DNA from: an uncultured Alphaproteobacteria bacterium
Lineage (GTDB): Bacteria > Pseudomonadota > Alphaproteobacteria > HIMB59 > GCA-002718135
Length of the DNA stretch: 45,022 bases
Reading direction: 5' to 3'
NCBI GenBank assembly: GCA_902619045.1
Contig: CACNCX010000003.1
Location: 1-45,022 of the forward strand
In this document: positions 38,747 to 45,022 of the stretch, one piece after another
How the letters are laid out: every line of letters starts with the position of its first letter
Position numbering within the stretch: the first letter of the stretch is position 1
Translations under genes and position numbers: made by a program
Notes under the pieces: generated by a model
Told to the model about the DNA's origin: nothing
The model's database searches: none
The model's input: the letters and a program-made list of their open reading frames with translations, nothing else

Positions 38747-39695
38747 TTCAAAAGCTCACATATGGTTTATTGCACCAGCAATCATACTGATGATAATTAT
38801 TTTAATCTTTCCTCTTTTTCTTGCAGGAGGAATTTCTTTTACTGACTACAATTTAGGAAACAAAACATTCGAGTGGGTTGGACTAGAAAATTATGACAAA
38901 ATGTTCAATCGAAAAACATATGTCAAAATGATTTGGGCCACAGCGACGTATGTTATTGTTGTCGTTCCAATTTCTGTTGTACTTGGATTATGTGCTGCTA
39001 TGCTCTTAAACTCACTAAGGTTTGGCGCTGATATATATAAAACAATTTTTTTTCTTCCAGTTATGGCAACTCTTCTTGCAATGGCAATTGCATGGGAATT
39101 TACTCTTCATCCAACATTAGGAATTGTAAATAGTTTTTTAGCGAATGGATGTGGAGGAGTTAGGGAATTCATTCTTGGTTTTCATTGGTTGCCATGGGTA
39201 GACTCACAAGAAAGCTGGTACGCTATAGCATGTGCAAACAACATGGATTTTCCATATTGGTTAAAACAAAAAAATACTGCGATTTGGACAGTATGTTTCA
39301 TAGGAATTTGGCAGGCTTTTGGTTTTAATATGGTTTTATATTTAGCTGGCTTAACAAGTATACCAAGGGAGTTATACCAAGCTGCAGAAATGGACGGGGC
39401 TAAATCTACATGGGAGCAATTTAAACTTGTTACATGGCCAATGCTTGGTCCAACAACGTTGTTTGTTGTCACTATTACTACCATTAGAACATTTCAGGTA
39501 TTTGATACCATCGAAATACTTACTAAAGGTGGTCCATCAAAAACAACATATGTCATGATGTATGCAATTTTTGAAAAAGCTATTCAACAAAACTTAACAA
39601 GTATCGGTGCAGCAATCACTGTTGTCTTTATTGGATTTATTCTTGTGTTAACGTTTTTCCAAAGATATGTCATTGAGAAGAGGGTTCATTATTAA
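38739..39695 (+). CDS. UgpA-like ABC transporter permease
   Basis: LYQAAEMDGAKSTWEQFKLVTWPMLGPTTLFV EAA-type motif. Confidence 0.9.
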   Translation: MHNSKAHIWFIAPAIILMIIILIFPLFLAGGISFTDYNLGNKTFEWVGLENYDKMFNRKTYVKMIWATATYVIVVVPISVVLGLCAAMLLNSLRFGADIYKTIFFLPVMATLLAMAIAWEFTLHPTLGIVNSFLANGCGGVREFILGFHWLPWVDSQESWYAIACANNMDFPYWLKQKNTAIWTVCFIGIWQAFGFNMVLYLAGLTSIPRELYQAAEMDGAKSTWEQFKLVTWPMLGPTTLFVVTITTIRTFQVFDTIEILTKGGPSKTTYVMMYAIFEKAIQQNLTSIGAAITVVFIGFILVLTFFQRYVIEKRVHY

Positions 39696-40588
39696 TGGAA
39701 GCTAAACAATATATTGGGGAAGGTTGGAAGCATGCAATCTTAATTATTGGTGCTATCGTAGTGATGCTTCCTTTTTATATGATGGTTTCTATGTCATTAA
39801 AATCTCAGCAAGAAATCCAATCAATTTCTGGTGGTCTTATTGGTGCGCAAGAAACTCAAACGTTTCCCGTATGTGTTAAAACTGGTTATTCAGAAGAAAC
39901 ATGTACAATGAAGCCATATCAATACAACTATTGGTTTGCATTTGAAAAAGCCCCTATTCCTAGATACTTAATGAATGGTGTCATTGTTACTTTATCAATC
40001 TTCATTATTCAGGTTTTAGTCGCCTTACCGTGCGCATATGCACTCGCCAAGTTACGGTTTTACGGACGAGAATTTGTTTTCTCGATGGTTTTATTTTGCT
40101 TGCTCATTCCAGTTCATGGAATTGCACTTCCATTATATGTTATGTTGGCCCAGGCAGGATTAGTTGACACCTATTCCGCCTTAATACTCCCCTGGACAAT
40201 ATCGGTGTTTGGAATCTTTTTAATGCGGCAATTCTTTATGACTGTGCCCGATGAATTAATTGATGCCGCCAGGATGGATGGTATGGGAGAGTACGCAATC
40301 GTATGGAAAGTAATGCTTCCAACTGCAATACCAGCGTTACTTGCTTTTGCAATATTCTCAGTTGTTGCACACTGGAATGATTATTTCTGGCCACGTATGG
40401 TAATAACAGGAAATAGAGATCTCTTTACTCCGCCGCTTGGTATAAGAGAATTCAGAGGTGGAATTGATAGTGACGAATTTGGTCCTATGATGGCTTCGAT
40501 AGTTACTGTAACTGTTCCTCTTATTGTTGCTTTTATAATCGCGCAAAAACGATTTATTGAAGGAATTACTTTGACAGGCATGAAGTAA
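39695..40588 (+). CDS. UgpE-like ABC transporter permease
   Basis: ELIDAARMDGMGEYAIVWKVMLPTAIPALLAFAIF EAA-type motif. Confidence 0.9.
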   Translation: MEAKQYIGEGWKHAILIIGAIVVMLPFYMMVSMSLKSQQEIQSISGGLIGAQETQTFPVCVKTGYSEETCTMKPYQYNYWFAFEKAPIPRYLMNGVIVTLSIFIIQVLVALPCAYALAKLRFYGREFVFSMVLFCLLIPVHGIALPLYVMLAQAGLVDTYSALILPWTISVFGIFLMRQFFMTVPDELIDAARMDGMGEYAIVWKVMLPTAIPALLAFAIFSVVAHWNDYFWPRMVITGNRDLFTPPLGIREFRGGIDSDEFGPMMASIVTVTVPLIVAFIIAQKRFIEGITLTGMK

Positions 40589-40602
40589 ATTCTTATCTAC
40601 TG

Positions 40603-41451
40603 ATGGCATTGTCAGTAAATTTTATTTTTATCTTAATTCTTGTATCTGCTCTATGTCATGCAGTTTGGAGTGCTATAATAAAATCAAGTAAGAACCCTTT
40701 ATCGTTAATGGGTATAACATCTGTCTTAGAAGTTACTATTTTTTTACCTTTGACATTTACTGTTCCATTTCCAACTTTAGAGGTTTGGTATTTTTTAATT
40801 GCAACCGTCATCATTCATGTCATTTATAGATTAAATGTAATTTATTCTTATAGATACGGAGATCTTTCGTACATATATCCAATTTCTAGAGGAAGTTCAT
40901 GTTTGTTTGTAGCGATCATTAGTATTTTATTTTTAAGTTCTGATATTAGCGTTGCTGGTTTTGTAGGAATATTAATTGTTTGTATTGGATTATTTTTAAT
41001 TTCTTATTCTAAAAATTTATCTTTTAACTTCAGAGGTTTTGCTCTCGCAATATCAACGGCTATTCTAATTACTGCTTACACTTTAGTTGACGGGGTCGGG
41101 GTTAGACTTTCTGAAAATGGTTTTTCCTATATTTACTGGCTCTTCACACTTAATGGAATACCTTTACTAATTATTGGTTTGATCTCGAAAGATGGTTTAC
41201 GAAAAAAAGAAACGTACACTTTTAGATCGGGGATTGCTGCTGGTGTATTTGCAACAAGTAGTTATGCGATTGTTGTTTGGAGTATGCAATTTATAGAAAT
41301 AGCTTATGTCTCTAGTATTAGAGAAATAAGCATTGTGTTTGCTGCAATTATTGGAATGCTTTTCTTATTTGAGAAGAATGCAAAATCTCGAATAATACCT
41401 TCTATTTTAATAGTGAGTGGTATTTCGGTTGTTTATTTTCAAATTCTTTGA
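40603..41451 (+). CDS. DMT-superfamily (EamA-type) transporter
   Basis: Polytopic membrane protein with EamA-like repeats. Confidence 0.75.
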   Translation: MALSVNFIFILILVSALCHAVWSAIIKSSKNPLSLMGITSVLEVTIFLPLTFTVPFPTLEVWYFLIATVIIHVIYRLNVIYSYRYGDLSYIYPISRGSSCLFVAIISILFLSSDISVAGFVGILIVCIGLFLISYSKNLSFNFRGFALAISTAILITAYTLVDGVGVRLSENGFSYIYWLFTLNGIPLLIIGLISKDGLRKKETYTFRSGIAAGVFATSSYAIVVWSMQFIEIAYVSSIREISIVFAAIIGMLFLFEKNAKSRIIPSILIVSGISVVYFQIL

Positions 41452-41486
41452 GGAAAAAATATAGACTTTTTGTACGAAAATTTTAT

Positions 41487-41657
41487 ATGACTTTTATGAC
41501 TGAGGATATTGTGGAAGTGGATCCAAAAACCGAAACTATCTCTTGCGATGGTGGTGAAGATGGTTTAGGACATCCCGCAGTTTATTATACCTTCAATAAT
41601 GAGAACAAAATTGTTTGTGGTTATTGTGGTAAAATATTTATAAAAAAAGAAGAGTAG
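41487..41657 (+). CDS. CHCC-type zinc-finger protein (ORF track starts at 41448 with TTG; ATG at 41487 more likely)
   Basis: ISCDGGEDGLGHPAVYYTF...IVCGYCGKIF. Confidence 0.8.
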   Translation: MTFMTEDIVEVDPKTETISCDGGEDGLGHPAVYYTFNNENKIVCGYCGKIFIKKEE

Positions 41658-41659
41658 AA

Positions 41660-42013
41660 ATGTACAAAGAATCTTGGGGTTTAAAAAGAATATGTCCTAT
41701 GTGTAGTAAGCAATACTACGACTTAGGAAGAACCGAATTGGAATGTCCTGAGTGTGGTAAAGAAATTGAAGTTACTACAATGACTAGACCAAGACGTGGA
41801 AGAAAACCTGGAAGTACTAATGCTGCTCCTTTAACTAATCCTATTCCTCCAAAACCAAAAGAAAAAGATGATGAACTTGATATCGATAATTTGGATTTGG
41901 ATAACAACGAAGACAATCTTGAGGATGATACTGTTTTATTAGAAGATGAAACAGAAATTGATCCAATAGCCGAAGGTATTAAACCTAAAGAAGACGGCGA
42001 AGAAGAATACTAA
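41660..42013 (+). CDS. FYDLN-acid-type zinc-ribbon protein
   Basis: WGLKRICPMCSKQYYDLGRTELECPECGKE plus acidic C-terminal tail. Confidence 0.85.
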   Translation: MYKESWGLKRICPMCSKQYYDLGRTELECPECGKEIEVTTMTRPRRGRKPGSTNAAPLTNPIPPKPKEKDDELDIDNLDLDNNEDNLEDDTVLLEDETEIDPIAEGIKPKEDGEEEY

Positions 42014-42035
42014 AATTTCAATAAAAATTTAGAAG

Positions 42036-43274
42036 ATGTTTAAGGTACTACAAAACACTTGGGCCCTTTTTTTTGGCTTTGCTTTAATTAGTCTTGGTCA
42101 CGGTTTGCAAGGAACACTAATCGGTGTTCGTTCTGTTTTAGAAGGTTTTAGTTTTTTTGCATCAGGACTTATTATAGCTGGTTATTACGTTGGATACTTA
42201 ACTGGCGCGTTAACAATTCCAAGTTTTTTACAACGTGTTGGTCACATAAGAGTTTTTGCTGCTTTAGCATCGCTTGCTTCTATCGCTATATTATTACACT
42301 CAGTATTTGTTCATCCCTATTCATGGATGTTTATACGAATATTAACTGGTTTAAGTCTTGCTGGAATTTATGTAATCATGGAGAGCTGGTTAAATGAAAA
42401 ATCAACTAATCAAACTCGTGGTCAATTACTTTCCGTTTACATGATTATTACTTTTGTATTTGTTGGAGCAGGACAATTTTTATTAAATTTAGGCGATCCA
42501 GCTAAAGTTGATTTATTTATTTTAGTATCAATCTTATTATCATTCGCACTTCTTCCTATTCTTTTATCTTCAACAGAACAACCTAATACAGAAAGTCCTA
42601 AATTTTTTTCTTTAAGAGAATTTTATACTGTTTCACCTTTAGGTTTTGTTGGCGCATTAGCTACTGGTTTATCGCATAGTGCGGTTTTTGGGTACGGTGC
42701 AATTTATGCATCATCTATTAATTTAAGCTTATTTGAAATTTCTCTGTATATGATGATTATAACGTCAGCTGGCGCCCTATCTCAATGGCCTATTGGGTAT
42801 TTGTCAGATAGAATTGATAGACGTATTATTCTTATTGGTGTTTCTTTTATGGCTTCAGGTTTGAGTTTATTTTTTGTTTTTGCAAACTTTATGCCACTAA
42901 CATTGTTCTTAATTTTTGCTGGTCTTTTTTCAGTTGCATGTTTACCAATGTATTCACTTACAGTTGCTCATACAAATGACTTTTTACAACCTAATGAGAT
43001 AGTATCAGCAAGTGCAACCTTTGGTATACTTATTGGTATTGGATCAATTATCGGACCTTTGTTTGTTTCTGGATTCATGGAAATTTTAGGAGCGGTAGGT
43101 TTTTACATCTATTTATTTTTAATACATGGACTGCTAGGACTGTTTGGTTTGTATAGAATGACACAAAGAACTAAACCACGTGATCTTGAATCACAATACA
43201 ATCCTTTACCACGAAATATTAGTCCTGCCGGTATGGAAATGAACCCCGTTACTGAGCCAACTGAGGACGAGTAA
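42036..43274 (+). CDS. MFS transporter (YcaD-like)
   Basis: 12-TM-like protein with QWPIGYLSDRIDRR loop motif and ILTGLSLAGIYVIMESWLNE. Confidence 0.85.
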   Translation: MFKVLQNTWALFFGFALISLGHGLQGTLIGVRSVLEGFSFFASGLIIAGYYVGYLTGALTIPSFLQRVGHIRVFAALASLASIAILLHSVFVHPYSWMFIRILTGLSLAGIYVIMESWLNEKSTNQTRGQLLSVYMIITFVFVGAGQFLLNLGDPAKVDLFILVSILLSFALLPILLSSTEQPNTESPKFFSLREFYTVSPLGFVGALATGLSHSAVFGYGAIYASSINLSLFEISLYMMIITSAGALSQWPIGYLSDRIDRRIILIGVSFMASGLSLFFVFANFMPLTLFLIFAGLFSVACLPMYSLTVAHTNDFLQPNEIVSASATFGILIGIGSIIGPLFVSGFMEILGAVGFYIYLFLIHGLLGLFGLYRMTQRTKPRDLESQYNPLPRNISPAGMEMNPVTEPTEDE

Positions 43275-43854
43275 GTCTTTTAAATATTCTATGAAGTAAT
43301 AAGAGGATAATTATTCCCATATAAATGACTGGTTCGGTTTTATCAGCGCGAACTAGAACATAAAAATGCATACTAGCCAGAATGGCTACTGGGTAAATTA
43401 AATAATGAATTTTCTTCCATAATTTAAAACCTAATCGTTTAATCATATTGTTTGTTGAAGTGCTAGCAAGTGGGATTAAAAAAAGAAAACTTATAAAACC
43501 AAAAGTTATAAATGGTCTTTTTATAATATCTTGTATGATAAATTGCATATCTAAAAAATGATCTAAAACTATGTAAGTGGAGAAATGCAAACAGACATAA
43601 TAGAAAGCAAAAAGTCCAATCATTCTTCGTAATACAACTATCGATTTTAAAGGTTTAATATTTGATAGAGTAGTAATCATAAGAGTTATTATTATTAATC
43701 TAAGTGCCATTAGACCTAACTCATCCATTAGTTTTTCAATTGGATTTACTCCAAGATTTCCAGTAACAAATTGGTACGCCCAGAGTAGACTAGGAAATAA
43801 AATTAAAATAAATAAGACAGGTTTACTGCGATTAAAATTTCTTGTTGAAAACAT
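43249..43854 (-). CDS. msrQ: MsrQ-like heme-binding membrane subunit
   Basis: Ferric-reductase-like TM protein (RRMIGLFAFYYVCLHFSTYIV, WKKIHYLIYPVAI); adjacent to msrP. Confidence 0.88.
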   Translation of the reverse strand: MFSTRNFNRSKPVLFILILFPSLLWAYQFVTGNLGVNPIEKLMDELGLMALRLIIITLMITTLSNIKPLKSIVVLRRMIGLFAFYYVCLHFSTYIVLDHFLDMQFIIQDIIKRPFITFGFISFLFLIPLASTSTNNMIKRLGFKLWKKIHYLIYPVAILASMHFYVLVRADKTEPVIYMGIIILLLLHRIFKRLTRPQLAQ

Positions 43855-43857
43855 TCA

Positions 43858-44775
43858 TTAATAAAATTTAGTCAAATCTAAATCTTTATAGAGATGTGCT
43901 ACTTCTTCTTCATAGCCATTAAACATAAGTGTTTCTCTTCTTTTAAACTCTCCAATTCGTCTCTCTGTTCCTTGACTCCATCTTGGATGATTAACATTAG
44001 GATTAACATTAGCATAAAAACCATATTCCCAAGGAGCTAAAGTTTCCCAAGATGTTTCAGGTTGAGTATCTAAAAATCTAATTTCCACAATTGATTTAAT
44101 TGATTTGAAACCATACTTCCATGGAACAACTAATCTTATGGGTGCGCCATTTTGATTAGGCATTTCATGACCATACAATCCAGTTGCTAATATTGTTAAA
44201 GGATTCATTGCTTCATCCATTCGAAGACCTTCTCTATATGGCCAAATAATTGTTCTCTTTTGCTGACCTGGCATTTCTTCAGGTCTGAAGACAGTTACAA
44301 ACTGAAGATACTTTGCTGAACTTAAAGGTTCGGCCATTTTTATAAGTTCAGATAACTGAAAACCTTGCCAAGGAATAACCATGGACCATGCTTCAACGCA
44401 TCTTAATCTATAAACCCTATCTTCTATTGTTACATTTGATAAAATTTTTTCTAAATCAAATGTTTGAGGCTTTTTCACAAGACCATCTATTTTTATTGTC
44501 CATGGCCTAGGTTTAAAATTTCCAGAATTTAAATGAGGATGTTTTTTATGAGTCCCAAACTCATAAAAATTATTGTAGGTTGTGATTTCTTCGTAAGAAT
44601 TAAGCTTATCGTTTTCATTTAGATTTTTAGTATAAATTGAAAGATCACTATCGTGGTTTGCAAATGCTGATGAGGTAACCGTTGCTACCATGGCGCTAGC
44701 TAAAGATCCCTTTATAAACTTACGTCTATTTAAATATGTCTTATAGGGTGTGATTTCAGATCCTAAAATTTTCAT
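43858..44775 (-). CDS. msrP: MsrP, molybdopterin-dependent methionine sulfoxide reductase catalytic subunit (TAT signal)
   Basis: Twin-arginine LNRRKFIKGSLASAMVA; RLRCVEAWSMVIPWQGF; RLVVPWKYGFKSIKSI. Confidence 0.93.
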   Translation of the reverse strand: MKILGSEITPYKTYLNRRKFIKGSLASAMVATVTSSAFANHDSDLSIYTKNLNENDKLNSYEEITTYNNFYEFGTHKKHPHLNSGNFKPRPWTIKIDGLVKKPQTFDLEKILSNVTIEDRVYRLRCVEAWSMVIPWQGFQLSELIKMAEPLSSAKYLQFVTVFRPEEMPGQQKRTIIWPYREGLRMDEAMNPLTILATGLYGHEMPNQNGAPIRLVVPWKYGFKSIKSIVEIRFLDTQPETSWETLAPWEYGFYANVNPNVNHPRWSQGTERRIGEFKRRETLMFNGYEEEVAHLYKDLDLTKFY

Positions 44776-44826
44776 AATAATAATATATATCTTAAATATT
44801 AAAATTGAAGATTTGCTTCAATAATC

Positions 44827-45022
44827 TTAGCTTTTAAAATGGGAGTTATATTTATTTAGTATTTTTTCTGGCCATGTACTTTTGATAAATTCAAGAATAG
44901 ACCAAACATCGTCATCTGATAACGCATCATTACCAAGCATTTTACCTTCATAATCAGGATTTGATTTTTTAAAACCATATTTAATGACATGAAATAATTG
45001 TGCAGGAGAGTGGTGCCAAGTA
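44827..45022 (-). CDS. cytochrome c family protein, C-terminal part (truncated by window edge)
   Basis: Own translation of the minus strand: TWHHSPAQLFHVIKYGFKKSNPDYEGKMLGNDALSDDDVWSILEFIKSTWPEKILNKYNSHFKS*, a cytochrome c-like C-terminus. Confidence 0.65.
   Translation of the reverse strand, partial: TWHHSPAQLFHVIKYGFKKSNPDYEGKMLGNDALSDDDVWSILEFIKSTWPEKILNKYNSHFKS

Noticed and set aside
40358-40609. Minus-strand ORFs opposite the UgpE-like permease gene
   Set aside because: Two overlapping frames antisense to a clear permease; shadow ORFs.

Overview
The window is AT-rich and densely coded, most likely from a marine-type alphaproteobacterium (an inference from gene content and order). Positions 1-6947 are housekeeping genes: miaB (partial), rimI-like, tsaB, polysaccharide deacetylase, Bax-like glucosaminidase, nfuA-like, trpS, murJ. 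From about 7.0 to 40.6 kb most of the content relates to phosphorus: phoR-pstS-pstC-pstA-pstB-phoU-phoB; two paralogous pairs of PlcP-like metallophosphoesterase and Agt-like glycosyltransferase (phospholipid-to-glycolipid remodelling) plus a PlsC-like acyltransferase; an AqpS-like channel and an ArsC-like arsenate reductase; ppx, sixA and ppk (polyphosphate); a Pit transporter with its DUF47 partner; a phosphonate block (phnZ-like, phnW, AllA-like cupin, metallophosphoesterase, SAM-methyltransferase-like, Fe-alcohol dehydrogenase, MetE-core protein, phnY-like, phnA); and a Ugp-type ABC importer. The right end holds a DMT transporter, two small zinc proteins, an MFS transporter, msrQ/msrP and a partial cytochrome c. 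The most notable non-coding observations are: (i) a ~197-bp direct repeat flanking the second acyltransferase/plcP/agt cassette, one copy of which carries a decayed arsC 3' end; (ii) inside each repeat, a 49-nt hairpin whose stem is preserved on the minus strand by a G-U wobble and whose loop is CCUCCU-like; (iii) several 7-4-7 direct-repeat Pho-box candidates with 11-bp periodicity. No tRNA, rRNA or CRISPR was seen.
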